Positions 51,672 to 60,524 of a stretch of DNA of 64,000 nucleotides are shown one piece after another; position 1 is the stretch's first letter; every line of letters starts with the position of its first letter. A program made the position numbers and the translations under genes. Origin of the DNA: Anaerolineaceae bacterium. GTDB lineage: Bacteria > Chloroflexota > Anaerolineae > Aggregatilineales > Phototrophicaceae. The notes under the pieces were generated by a model. It saw only the letters and a program-made list of their open reading frames with translations. It did not search any database and was not told where the DNA came from. Location of the stretch: contig JACKCH010000010.1 of NCBI GenBank assembly GCA_020634115.1, positions 620,001-684,000 on the forward strand. Reading direction: 5' to 3'.

Positions 51672-52236
51672 CGCATTGATCGGGCAATGGAATGACTGAA
51701 GAATCTAGCGGTATAAACTCATTGATTTCATTGAAATGACCGAGGTAGACCATATCAAACTCATCAATGGCATCGCTAAAACTCAATACCCGCATTGCTT
51801 CCATATCAAAACGGTAGGTTTGACCATAGCTTTTCACCTGTAACACCGGAACACGCCGATTGTCTTTGAGTAGCGCCGTGCCTGCATAGACATCCGTAGT
51901 GCTATCTTCTGTGTACCCCCAAGGAATGACGGTGAATGTACCATCTATGGTGTGAAGGAACATCTGTAGTTCAAATTCTGCATGAAACCCGACTAATCCC
52001 GGCATCCGTCTGCGCATGAGTGTTACCTGGCCTGAACCTTCTGCAAAAGCAAATGAACATTCACGCCACGGCCCCGGTGTACTACGATAATCGTCCAAAA
52101 ATCCTATGCTCAAATCCTGCCCGCCAGAGAATAGAGCCAGAATACATAATGCAGGAATCGCAAGGAGCGTGATTACACTCAAAATCAACCAGAATCTCGA
52201 TGGCGGAAACTTCTTCTTGGCCGTGTACTTTGCCAT
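51661..52236 (-). CDS. Single-pass membrane hypothetical protein
   Basis: The 191-residue protein starts at ATG 52236 behind GGAG; the longer frame would overlap the neighbouring gene. A basic start (MAKYTAKKKFPPSR) is followed by one membrane helix (about 16-38, FWLILSVITLLAIPALCILAL) and an outer domain of about 150 residues. No family is recognised. It lies 38 bp after the next gene on the same strand, and both are AT-richer than their surroundings. Confidence 0.6.
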   Translation of the reverse strand: MAKYTAKKKFPPSRFWLILSVITLLAIPALCILALFSGGQDLSIGFLDDYRSTPGPWRECSFAFAEGSGQVTLMRRRMPGLVGFHAEFELQMFLHTIDGTFTVIPWGYTEDSTTDVYAGTALLKDNRRVPVLQVKSYGQTYRFDMEAMRVLSFSDAIDEFDMVYLGHFNEINEFIPLDSSVIPLPDQCGDG

Positions 52237-52274
52237 CTGAACTCCATCAGCATCTAACCGTATTCCGGGGTGGA

Positions 52275-52988
52275 CTAGGGCGACGTGCCAACTTCCAGGG
52301 GATATGAGAGAAGTTGCCATACATCATACGGCGGATGATGTGCTCGTCCCTCATCTCCGCCAGCCTGAATCCATTTGAGCACAGTCATAGCATCTCGAAG
52401 TGTCTGGAACAACCCATACCGATTCGGGCGAATTCCAAATATCCGGTTTACGTCTTCGTATAGGTAGTGACATAACCAGGAATGCCCAAAGCTACTATAT
52501 TCAAAACTGACGATCTCAAAACCGAGAGACTCGCCTCCCGACTCAACAGGTAAATGTTGCTCAATGCGTTTTTCGATCCCATACGCATCATCATCGCTTT
52601 CTTGCCAATCAATTTCCTCAATTGACCGGGGTAAAGCCGCACCAATGATATACAATTTCCCCTTGTGTACGTGAAAGCGGTTGATGAACTTTCGGGCATC
52701 ATTAGGCGAATAGAACATGCTCCACATATCCATCGTTTCTTTGTATTCGTGCCCGCACCAGTGGATAAATTCCTCTAATCTATTCTCGTCAATTCCAAAA
52801 TCCAGGGCAGTCTGTTTGTCGCCACCAGTCCATCCCCAATTCACATTGAATTTTGGGCAGATACAGCCGGAAAGACTGATAAGCTGTTCCGGTATCAATT
52901 CAGACTTGAGCTGATCCCATCCGGGGTGATTTGCACGAATGAGGAAATATCCACCCGAATAGAAGTCTTGCAGATCAACCGTTTCCAT
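52275..52988 (-). CDS. Hypothetical protein, immunity-protein-like in character
   Basis: The 237-residue soluble protein has GAGGA before its ATG. It is acidic and rich in aromatic residues (METVDLQDFYSGGYFLIR, then HWCGHEYKETMDMWS, ending in LLSYPLEVGTSP). I do not recognise a family. The acidic character, AT-rich coding and orphan pairing with a membrane protein are seen in toxin-immunity genes, but no toxin is adjacent, so this is only a suggestion. Confidence 0.55.
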   Translation of the reverse strand: METVDLQDFYSGGYFLIRANHPGWDQLKSELIPEQLISLSGCICPKFNVNWGWTGGDKQTALDFGIDENRLEEFIHWCGHEYKETMDMWSMFYSPNDARKFINRFHVHKGKLYIIGAALPRSIEEIDWQESDDDAYGIEKRIEQHLPVESGGESLGFEIVSFEYSSFGHSWLCHYLYEDVNRIFGIRPNRYGLFQTLRDAMTVLKWIQAGGDEGRAHHPPYDVWQLLSYPLEVGTSP

Positions 52989-53212
52989 ATCTGTTCCTCA
53001 AATTAACTCTCAATGGAAGGATAAATCATGTCTGATACCCAAGCAAGCAAAACGCATTCCCCAATATCACCTCACTCATGAAGGCAGCGCGGGAGTATAC
53101 AGATTGTCCATCGGATACGCCTAACAACCTGCTCAACTGAACTTTATCCAATCACTTGTAATCCCCGTAGGTCGTGATAGCCTTAGGACGCACGAGGTAG
53201 AGGAAAACAGAT

Positions 53213-54151
53213 ATGGAAAAACGAAAGGTTATTCTGGACTGCGACCCGGGGCATGACGATGCCATTGCGATCATGCTGGCCGCGAAAAGTCCGTTGCTTG
53301 ATCTGCTAGGAGTCACCGTCGTAGCTGGGAACCAGACACTCGATAAAACTGTGATGAATGCCCTGAACGTGTGCCAACACCTGAATCTGGATGTCCCGGT
53401 CTATCGCGGTTGCGGGCAGCCCATGATCCGTGATAAGCAGGTCGTTGCGCCGAATATTCATGGCGAATCCGGTTTGGACGGCCCGGTTTTTGCCCCGCTC
53501 ACCAGACAGGCCGAGCCACAGCACGCCGTCCTCTATTTGGTGGAGACGCTTCTCCAATCGGATGGGGACATCACGGTAGTCACCACCGGCCCCATGACCA
53601 ATCTGGCAATGGCGATTCGGCTTAACCCTGACATTCTGCCCAAAATCAAGGAAATCGTCTTGATGGGAGGTACTTACCAACTCGGCAATGTCACCCCCGC
53701 CGCCGAGTTTAACGTATTTGCCGATGCCGACGCGGCGCATGTGGTCTTTACCAGCGGGCGTAAAATCACGATGGTTGGGCTGGACGTATCCCGTAAAGCC
53801 CTGTGTCTGCCCTCGGTCATGGCGCGTATGGGCCAGATTCAAACCCCGGCGGGCAAGCTGTTTGTGGAGATCATGACCTACTTCAACCAGACGCAGAAAC
53901 AGGTGTTTGGCTGGGATGGCGCGCCACTGCATGACCCCATCACCATTGCCTTCCTGATTGATCCGACGGTGCTGACGACCAAAGCGATGTTCACCCAGAT
54001 TGACATTCGGAGCGACCAAAGCTATGGCCGGACCAACTGCGACTTTTTTCAGAAATCCGGTCAACAGCCAAACAGTTTTGTCGCAGTAGATATTGATGTG
54101 GCGAAGTTCTGGGACATCATCGAAGCGGGTCTGCGTGCCTACGACGAATAG
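53213..54151 (+). CDS. Inosine-uridine-preferring nucleoside hydrolase family protein
   Basis: The 312-residue enzyme hydrolyses the N-glycosidic bond of nucleosides to base and ribose. The calcium-binding motif DCDPGHDDAI lies at the N-terminus; a TTGPMTNLAMAI segment (about 123), GGTYQLGNVTPAAEFNVFADADAA (about 150-175) and a late GAPLHDPITIAFL (about 237) complete the site. Length is typical. GAGGAAAA lies before the ATG. It is the first gene of a rightward group; the next gene starts 234 bp downstream, so it may be separate from the lipid-like operon. Confidence 0.9.
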   Translation: MEKRKVILDCDPGHDDAIAIMLAAKSPLLDLLGVTVVAGNQTLDKTVMNALNVCQHLNLDVPVYRGCGQPMIRDKQVVAPNIHGESGLDGPVFAPLTRQAEPQHAVLYLVETLLQSDGDITVVTTGPMTNLAMAIRLNPDILPKIKEIVLMGGTYQLGNVTPAAEFNVFADADAAHVVFTSGRKITMVGLDVSRKALCLPSVMARMGQIQTPAGKLFVEIMTYFNQTQKQVFGWDGAPLHDPITIAFLIDPTVLTTKAMFTQIDIRSDQSYGRTNCDFFQKSGQQPNSFVAVDIDVAKFWDIIEAGLRAYDE

Positions 54152-54385
54152 GGTAGTGAGGTCGTTTTTCTGGAGCAGAGCAGCCGAGAGGGGGATTTGC
54201 CTATTCCCGACCATTTGCCTATAATTTTGGGGCAAATAACAACTAACCTGCAAACTTCCGATGAGCGATTTACGGCTCAGTGAATAATTTTGTCCACATT
54301 GCGGTTCTCACCTCAGGTCTGCCGTTCTTCTAATGAGCATGATGAGCATATATAATCGCTGCGACATAAACTTATTGGAGTGGTC

Positions 54386-55447
54386 ATGACTCTTTCCGTT
54401 GTGGTTATGCTGGCTGCTTTTGCCGGCCTGGTGGCCTTCTGGGTGGTCTTGTGGAAATCCTCGTTTTTTTCAAAACAATACAATTTGTTGATCCTCATCG
54501 GTGCGATCTTAGGCGTGACCTTCATGGTGCTGGCCTGGGAATTTGTGCGGCTTAACGACCTTCTCTATGTCATCCTGGCGGCCATCCTGTTGATGATTGG
54601 CGCCTTTCATATCGGGCTGTGCGTTTTGAAACTAGCCCAGGTGGATACTAAATACCGCCGGATGCGTTACCATAATCGTGCCGTGATCGCTTATGAGCGC
54701 GAACATGAGGAATTTGTCATCCATACCCCGGATCATGTTCGTATCAAAGGAATCTTTTTGGCGTGCCGCCACAACGCCCCCGCACATAAAGCTGTGATCG
54801 TGTGTCATGGCGCTTCCCGCAATAAAAATACCGCATCCATTGTCCAGACGAGCCTGCTCCTGGCGGAAACCTACGATGTCTATACCTTTGACTTTCGTGG
54901 TCACATGGAAAGCGACGGCGTGTGTTACGTCAATGGCGATGAGATTGACCTAGACCTCGCTGCCGTAATCCAGCACGTTGAGACCAAAGGGTACCAGAAA
55001 ATCGCCGTGTTTGGCTGGTCACTAGGGGGGGCGGTGGTAATCCGAACGGCAGCAAAGGGCGCTAAAGTAGACGCCATTATCGCCAGCGCCCCAGCCATTA
55101 ACGTCTCTTCGATGTCCGAAGTCCGGCAGTTCAACCGGCTGCGCTTTTTAGGATTTTCGGCGATCAGCATTCTCTCCTTTTTGCGCAGTGCCCGGCTTTC
55201 GGTTCATACTCAGAGCGTGATGATAGATGAGTTTCTCCCGAAGATCGCGGGGATCCCGATTTTGCTGGCGTTTAATGATTATGATTATGCGCTGAGTATG
55301 AGCGGGGAAGAATTCGAGCAGTTCTATGAGCGTCTCCCCCAGCCCAAAGATCAGATTCGGTTGGCGGGGCGGGGTCATGTGTTTGATTGGCCGCAAACAT
55401 ATCTTTTCTGGCAAAAAATGTTAAGCTGGCTGGAATCCAATTTGTGA
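54386..55447 (+). CDS. Membrane-anchored alpha/beta hydrolase
   Basis: The 353-residue protein starts at ATG 54386, with TTGGAG 5 nt before it. Three hydrophobic segments (about 1-25, 32-52, 56-78) form an N-terminal membrane part. An alpha/beta hydrolase domain follows, with the nucleophile elbow GWSLGGAVV, an oxyanion-type VCHGASRNKNT and the late His in GRGHVFDW. It may act on a lipid or ester at the membrane. It begins the tight run hydrolase-cdsA-GGR-UbiA (gaps 34 bp, 35 bp and an 8-nt overlap). Confidence 0.8.
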   Translation: MTLSVVVMLAAFAGLVAFWVVLWKSSFFSKQYNLLILIGAILGVTFMVLAWEFVRLNDLLYVILAAILLMIGAFHIGLCVLKLAQVDTKYRRMRYHNRAVIAYEREHEEFVIHTPDHVRIKGIFLACRHNAPAHKAVIVCHGASRNKNTASIVQTSLLLAETYDVYTFDFRGHMESDGVCYVNGDEIDLDLAAVIQHVETKGYQKIAVFGWSLGGAVVIRTAAKGAKVDAIIASAPAINVSSMSEVRQFNRLRFLGFSAISILSFLRSARLSVHTQSVMIDEFLPKIAGIPILLAFNDYDYALSMSGEEFEQFYERLPQPKDQIRLAGRGHVFDWPQTYLFWQKMLSWLESNL

Positions 55448-55481
55448 ACGACGACCAGGTTTGGTCGCGTGTGAGGTTTCT

Positions 55482-56303
55482 GTGACTCAGACAAAGCAAA
55501 AATGGCAGGATTTGCCCAAACGACTCCTAACTGTTGCCATCGGTGCGCCGTTGGTTTTCGTCCTCGTCTACCTGGGGTCGCCTTTTTATGATGTAATCGT
55601 GTTGGGTGTCAGCGTGGTGGCGGCCTTTGAAGTCGCTCGCATGGTCGCGCCGGACTCGCGTTTCTGGCATTTCGGTTTTCCGGTGCTGATGAGCCTGGTG
55701 ATATTGGGTATCGCCTACGGTCAGGTTGTGGTGATTGGGGTGGTATGTGCGGTCACGTTCGCGGCCTGGTTCGTGGTCGAGCAAAACCGTCCGGCTGAAG
55801 AGCGGGCAACCCCGGCAGGTATGATCGTTCTTTACCTGCTGGCTGCCCTGGTTTATATTAGCGTTCCGCTCGCCCTGCTGTTGATCGTCAGGCCGGTGGT
55901 GAATGGTCTGTGGTGGACATTTGCGCTTTTTGCGAATAACTGGCTGACGGATGCCAGCGCCCTGATTGGCGGGCGTTTATTCGGGAAAACCAAGTTGGCT
56001 CCCAAGATTTCCGGCGCGAAAACCGTTGAAGGCGCGGCTATCGGATTGGCGGTGGGGACGTTAGTGGGTTTTGCGGTACTGGTCGTAACTGTCCCGCTGC
56101 TATCGCCCGTGATCGCGCTGGTTGTCAATTTCCTGATTTCGGCCCTGACGATTATTGGCGACCTGATAGAATCCCGTGTGAAACGCCATTTCCACGTGAA
56201 GGACGCGGGAAAAATCCTGCCGGGGCATGGCGGTTTTTTAGACCGGATTGATGGCTTGCTCCTGGCCGTGCCGATCTGGTATCTTTTTGTGATGATTTTT
56301 TAG
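55482..56303 (+). CDS. cdsA: Phosphatidate cytidylyltransferase (CdsA-type)
   Basis: The 273-residue protein starts at GTG 55482 with GAGG 5 nt upstream. It has about eight membrane helices. Its C-terminus carries the CdsA signature region: ISGAKTVEGAAIG (about 185), GDLIESRVKRHFHVKDAGKILPGHGGFLDRIDG (about 225-258, split here over a conserved Lys-Asp-Lys pattern). CdsA activates phosphatidic acid to CDP-diacylglycerol. The neighbouring prenyltransferase and reductase raise the chance that this copy activates an isoprenoid phosphatidate instead, but by sequence it is the bacterial CdsA type, not short archaeal CarS. Confidence 0.85.
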   Translation: MTQTKQKWQDLPKRLLTVAIGAPLVFVLVYLGSPFYDVIVLGVSVVAAFEVARMVAPDSRFWHFGFPVLMSLVILGIAYGQVVVIGVVCAVTFAAWFVVEQNRPAEERATPAGMIVLYLLAALVYISVPLALLLIVRPVVNGLWWTFALFANNWLTDASALIGGRLFGKTKLAPKISGAKTVEGAAIGLAVGTLVGFAVLVVTVPLLSPVIALVVNFLISALTIIGDLIESRVKRHFHVKDAGKILPGHGGFLDRIDGLLLAVPIWYLFVMIF

Positions 56304-56338
56304 TGCGTGCTGCGACGCAGACGGCACACAGGTAAAAT

Positions 56339-57508
56339 ATGATCTATGATGCAATCGTAGTGGGTTCTGGCCCCGGCGGTGCAATCGCCGCTTCCGAGTT
56401 GGTGCGGCGGGGGCATTCCGTGTTGATGGTGGATCGCGCCGCTTTCCCCCGCGATAAAGTGTGTGGGGATGGAATGCCCAGCAGCGTCATCCAAAAACTG
56501 ACAGAACTAGATATTAAAGTAAACTCGCGGGCGTTTCAACACCAGCGCATTGAGGGCATCTATCTCCAGTCGTATAGTGGGCGTTCCCTGGTGATTCCTG
56601 AGCGTCCCAGCAATATGTATTCGATGGTTGCCCCCCGCTTGAATTTCGACTATTTTCTGCACCAACACGCGCTCGCCTGTGGGGTTCGGTTTGAGGTGAT
56701 GGATGTCGTTGAACCGCTTCTGGAAAACGGGTCGGATGGCTCCGATAAGCACGTAGTGGGCATTATTGAGCGGCGTGGCACTCAACGGGTCGAACATGAG
56801 GCGCGAGTCGTGATCGCCGCCGATGGAGCGTCGTCCGTGATAGTGCGGGGCTTGCGCGGGCGAGTCGCCTCCCCTGAAGAAACGGCGGTTGCCATTCGGG
56901 CTTATGGCACACCGCGAACGCCTGCAATTGAACCCCTGGTGCGTTTCTACTACCTGCGTCACCTCACACCGGGCTACGGCTGGATTTTCCCGGCGGGTGA
57001 GTCGCGCGTGAACGTGGGGCTGGGGTTATTTGACCAGGCGGTGTATAAGGCCGGGAGAAAAGACCTGAAAACACTGCTGGCTGAATTTCTCGATTCGGTG
57101 TCATCCGAGTTTTCAATCGAACTCGATGCACAAACAGTGAAATCATGGCCTATTCCGGTGTGGACGACGATGGAGAGCCGTGTGGTCAACGGTGCGTACC
57201 TGGTTGGGGACGCCGGACGGTTTGCTGATGCCCTGACCGGTGGCGGGATTTTCCCGGCCATAGTGACCGGCCATCTGGCGGCTATCGCTGTTGACCGGCA
57301 CTTACACGGTGCGAGTCTGTCAGACGCCACCCGGCTTTATGATGAGTCCTGGCGGCAAGGGCTTGGTCGCAGCCTGAAACGACTGCTCACCGTGCGTGAC
57401 ACGGTCATCGCACGTCCGCGCGTTTTTGATGGAGTTATGCTGGCAGGTACGACATTACCGTTCACAAAGAAACTGCTGCTGAGTAATCTGGCAGGTCAAC
57501 ATGCCTGA
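56339..57508 (+). CDS. FAD-dependent geranylgeranyl reductase family protein
   Basis: The 389-residue flavoprotein has the FAD motif VVGSGPGGAIAASEL, a PRDKVCGDGMP segment after the first sheet (the Cys of the GGR family), and GYGWIFPAGESRVNVGLG, then YLVGDAGRFADALTGGGIFPAI near the end. Family members reduce double bonds of geranylgeranyl chains in archaeal lipids (GGR), chlorophylls (BchP) or quinones. Its end overlaps the start of the UbiA gene by 8 nt. With UbiA and CdsA alongside, reduction of an isoprenoid lipid is the leading idea. Confidence 0.82.
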   Translation: MIYDAIVVGSGPGGAIAASELVRRGHSVLMVDRAAFPRDKVCGDGMPSSVIQKLTELDIKVNSRAFQHQRIEGIYLQSYSGRSLVIPERPSNMYSMVAPRLNFDYFLHQHALACGVRFEVMDVVEPLLENGSDGSDKHVVGIIERRGTQRVEHEARVVIAADGASSVIVRGLRGRVASPEETAVAIRAYGTPRTPAIEPLVRFYYLRHLTPGYGWIFPAGESRVNVGLGLFDQAVYKAGRKDLKTLLAEFLDSVSSEFSIELDAQTVKSWPIPVWTTMESRVVNGAYLVGDAGRFADALTGGGIFPAIVTGHLAAIAVDRHLHGASLSDATRLYDESWRQGLGRSLKRLLTVRDTVIARPRVFDGVMLAGTTLPFTKKLLLSNLAGQHA

Positions 57509-58379
57509 TCGCCAGCAAGCATCGGTTTTGCATCAGCTTCGTAATCTCGCGTCTCTGATGCACCTGGGGAATGGTATCGCCTCTGGCTTCGGGGCGGTGA
57601 TTGGCTATTTTCTAACACGGCAGCGATATGGTGACTCCGTAGATTGGGGCGTGGCGCTGGCGGTGTTTGCCGTAACCGCGTGTATTTCCAGCGCCGGTTT
57701 CATCATCAACGACATCCGTGATCTGGATATTGATCGGATCAACAGGCCGGATAGACCACTGCCCGCCAATCTATTCTCGTTACGCCAGGCCTGGGTCATT
57801 CTGCTGCTCTTCACAGTAGGGGGGATTGTCCTCTCAGCAATAATCAATCTCACGTCGCTGCTCGTCGTGGTATTCCTGTGTGTGTTGCTGGCGGGTTACT
57901 CGCTCTATCTCAAGCCGCGTTTTCTAGTAGGGCATATCGCTATCGCGCTGGCCGGGGCGTTGCTGCTGCCGTATGGCGGGATTGCCGCCGGGAATATCGT
58001 GCCGACCATCTATGTCGTGCCGATTGCCTTCACCGCCTTCTTGGGGCGTGAAATTCTAAAAACCCTGCCAGATGTCGCCGGGGACGCCGCTCATCAAGTG
58101 ACCAACCTTGCGACCCGGCTCGGCGTGCGTACCGCCGCATCTGCCGCCTTCGTTTGCATCGCGGGCGCGGGGGTACTGCTGGCCGTTCTCCCTGTTTTCT
58201 GGCAGATGAATGGGCTGTACTTCCCAACGCTCCTGCTGATCGTTTATCCGGTGATGGTTTACCTGCTGGTTCTGATCTCTAATTACACTTCTGCCATGAA
58301 CCAGGCGATTCGCTTGTCCAAGCTGGTTTTCCTGCTGGTGTTACTCCCCATCACGATTGGGTCTTTCATCATGATTTGA
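57501..58379 (+). CDS. UbiA-family prenyltransferase, DGGGP-synthase-like
   Basis: The 292-residue membrane protein carries the UbiA motif NDIRDLDIDRINRPDRPLP (about 72-90), which binds the prenyl diphosphate through Mg2+, and the second motif GREILKTLPDVAGDAAHQV (about 182). The second motif in this form resembles digeranylgeranylglyceryl-phosphate synthases of archaeal lipid synthesis. Alternatives are homologues making chlorophyll, haem A or quinones. The ATG overlaps the reductase gene, so the two are translationally coupled. It is the last gene of the run; a leftward gene follows. Confidence 0.82.
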   Translation: MPDRQQASVLHQLRNLASLMHLGNGIASGFGAVIGYFLTRQRYGDSVDWGVALAVFAVTACISSAGFIINDIRDLDIDRINRPDRPLPANLFSLRQAWVILLLFTVGGIVLSAIINLTSLLVVVFLCVLLAGYSLYLKPRFLVGHIAIALAGALLLPYGGIAAGNIVPTIYVVPIAFTAFLGREILKTLPDVAGDAAHQVTNLATRLGVRTAASAAFVCIAGAGVLLAVLPVFWQMNGLYFPTLLLIVYPVMVYLLVLISNYTSAMNQAIRLSKLVFLLVLLPITIGSFIMI

Positions 58380-58401
58380 TCGAAGCAAGCAACATTTCCG
58401 A

Positions 58402-59670
58402 TTATGATGGTTTCAGCCGGTAGAGGGTTTCACCCGCTTTCGGCACATACAGTACTCCGGCGTCCCTCTGCCCCTGCCAATCGGCGGGATTCACCGTGTC
58501 CGGGTCGAGGTAGCCCAGTGACAACCGTTCACAGTCGGCCTGGGAGATTTTCGTCGCCAGCGTCACCTGGATGCGGGCTTGCTCGACACCATGTTCATAG
58601 CTTCCGCTGCCGCGCAGGTGCGTGCCATGCGCCAGAACCCCCAGCGGCAGGTGCTTGAACCGTTTCCACTGTTTGAGATAGTAATCCCGCACATGATACC
58701 CGGCCTCATAGATATATTTCCCGTGAACGTGACTGACGGTATCCAGGTGCGGCGCGTAGACAATCACTTCGCCCCCATCCGCCATCGCCGGTTCCAGCTT
58801 GTACATGGCTTTGGCCGCCGTCCACAGTTCATCGTACATCGGTGGCGCTGCCGACAGCACCCGCTGAAAGGGTGTATCCACCCAGACGATATGACGCTGC
58901 GCGGAAAGATCAGCCGCCGCCGACCAGGCGCTCAACATATCCCCGATAAATAGCCCGGCGATGGCATCTTTGACCACAACCAGGCTGACCAGAGTGACCG
59001 GCGTGGTGACGTAGGCCGCCGCCGCGTTTATCATCACCCGCACGGGTGTCTCTTTGATGCCAATCGTGTTGAGGATGGTCGCCAGCGCCCCTAACCAGTG
59101 GGTGGTGTTAATCATCTCCTCGCCGGAGATGCCGGGGAACAGGTACTTCGCGCCGCCGCTGAAGCCGACGACCTCATGCGGGAACGTCGGGCCAAGAATC
59201 AGTACCTGGTCATAGTCGAGGATGCGCCGGTTGATGCGTACCGGCGTGTCGCCACCCAGCGAAGGATGCCACAGATCACCAGCAATCTGCTGGATTTGGG
59301 CTTTTTCCAGGTTGCCAATCTGCACCAGCGCATCGGGATTCTGCCAATCATGGTTGAGCAAGCCGATATGTGCGTAGGTGGTGTGGCGTTCTTCGGCGGA
59401 AATGCCCACCAGCACGTTCAGTGCCGCGTCACTGAGCGGTGGATGCGTGCCGAGTGCCACCATGAAATCAAGCTGCCGCGTATCCCGCAGGACAGCCGCC
59501 AGCAGCCGGAACAGCAGCGGCAGCGGCAGCGAGCGAGTGTGGTCGGGGATCAGCACCAGCACCCGCGCCCCGCTGAAACGTCCCTCTAAACCAGTGTGCA
59601 GCGCCGCGCTGATCTGCTCGACTGTCAGCAGGTCGTTGCCCGTAGCCACCGCCTGTGTGATGAGTCCCAT
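58402..59670 (-). CDS. LarA-family (DUF2088) lactate-racemase-like protein
   Basis: The 422-residue protein has IPDHTRSLPLPLL (about 41), the conserved GFSGGAKYLFPGISG near 170 with the Lys that binds the nickel-pincer cofactor in LarA, and GTHPPLS. LarA relatives include racemases and epimerases for many 2-hydroxyacids. GGAG precedes the ATG. It follows the SDR gene with a 2-bp gap and belongs to the leftward sugar-acid-type group. LarB, LarC and LarE genes, which make the cofactor, are not in the window. Confidence 0.85.
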   Translation of the reverse strand: MGLITQAVATGNDLLTVEQISAALHTGLEGRFSGARVLVLIPDHTRSLPLPLLFRLLAAVLRDTRQLDFMVALGTHPPLSDAALNVLVGISAEERHTTYAHIGLLNHDWQNPDALVQIGNLEKAQIQQIAGDLWHPSLGGDTPVRINRRILDYDQVLILGPTFPHEVVGFSGGAKYLFPGISGEEMINTTHWLGALATILNTIGIKETPVRVMINAAAAYVTTPVTLVSLVVVKDAIAGLFIGDMLSAWSAAADLSAQRHIVWVDTPFQRVLSAAPPMYDELWTAAKAMYKLEPAMADGGEVIVYAPHLDTVSHVHGKYIYEAGYHVRDYYLKQWKRFKHLPLGVLAHGTHLRGSGSYEHGVEQARIQVTLATKISQADCERLSLGYLDPDTVNPADWQGQRDAGVLYVPKAGETLYRLKPS

Positions 59671-59672
59671 GT

Positions 59673-60482
59673 TTACACTCCGCTAAATGCGCTAAAACCG
59701 CCGTCCACCGGCACGACAATGCCGGTGACAAAGCGGCTGGCATCACTGACCAGCCACAACACTGTTCCTTGCAGGTCTTCCGGCTTGCCGAAGCGGTTCA
59801 TCGGCGTATGGTCTATGATCTGCTGGCCGCGTGCGGATAACGTGTCATCCTCGTTATACAACAGATAGTAGTTCTGCTCCCCAATGAAAAAACCGGGCGC
59901 AATCGCGTTTACGCGAATGTGCGGGCTATAGTCCTGCGCCATCGTCACTGCCAGCCATTGCGTGAAGTTATTCACGGCGGCTTTCGCCCCGGCATAAGCG
60001 ACGACGCGAGTCAGGGGGCGTATGGAGGCCATCGAACTGACATTCAGAATCACGCCCTGTTTCTGCTCCGCCATCAATGCACCGAACACCTGTGACGGTA
60101 GAATTGTTCCCATCAGATTGAGGTTCAGCACCCATTGTAGGGCGTCCGCTGGCAGGTCAAAAAAGGAACGTTCGTTGGGGACGGCGGTGGCATTCTTGTG
60201 GTTGCCGCCCGCACAGTTGACGAGAATATCCATCCGCCCGTACTGCGCTCGGATATGGTCGGCACAGCGTTCCAGCGCGGCTTTATCCATCACATCGGCG
60301 GCGAAGCTGTCCGCGCCCTGGCCGAGTTCCGCCGCGAAATTTGCCGCCCGTTCGCCATTACGGGCGAGAACGATCACGCTGGCTCCCGCGCCCGCCAACG
60401 CCTGACACATAGCGCGGCCTAATACGCCCGTCCCGCCCGTCACCAGGGCAAATTTGCCATCTAAACGAAATTGATTCAGCAT
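59673..60482 (-). CDS. SDR-family oxidoreductase (mannonate/fructuronate-type)
   Basis: The 269-residue protein has the SDR landmarks TGGTGVLGRAM (about 16), NCAGG (about 90), the catalytic Ser in NVSSMASIRPL and YAGAK (about 163). The NCAGGNHKNAT stretch resembles SDR D-mannonate/fructuronate oxidoreductases used in hexuronate breakdown. It sits between the esterase-like gene and the LarA-like gene on the same strand, with the sugar ABC transporter upstream, so a sugar-acid or uronate substrate fits. Confidence 0.85.
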   Translation of the reverse strand: MLNQFRLDGKFALVTGGTGVLGRAMCQALAGAGASVIVLARNGERAANFAAELGQGADSFAADVMDKAALERCADHIRAQYGRMDILVNCAGGNHKNATAVPNERSFFDLPADALQWVLNLNLMGTILPSQVFGALMAEQKQGVILNVSSMASIRPLTRVVAYAGAKAAVNNFTQWLAVTMAQDYSPHIRVNAIAPGFFIGEQNYYLLYNEDDTLSARGQQIIDHTPMNRFGKPEDLQGTVLWLVSDASRFVTGIVVPVDGGFSAFSGV

Positions 60483-60524
60483 GAGGACTTTCCCTTCTTT
60501 GCGTGCTGGATAAGGCCGGTGCTG

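Noticed and set aside
57501..58379. Bacteriochlorophyll synthase (BchG) as the first choice for the UbiA gene, with BchP for the reductase
   Set aside because: No photosynthesis gene is in the window and the second motif looks more like DGGGP synthase. It is kept as an alternative, not excluded.
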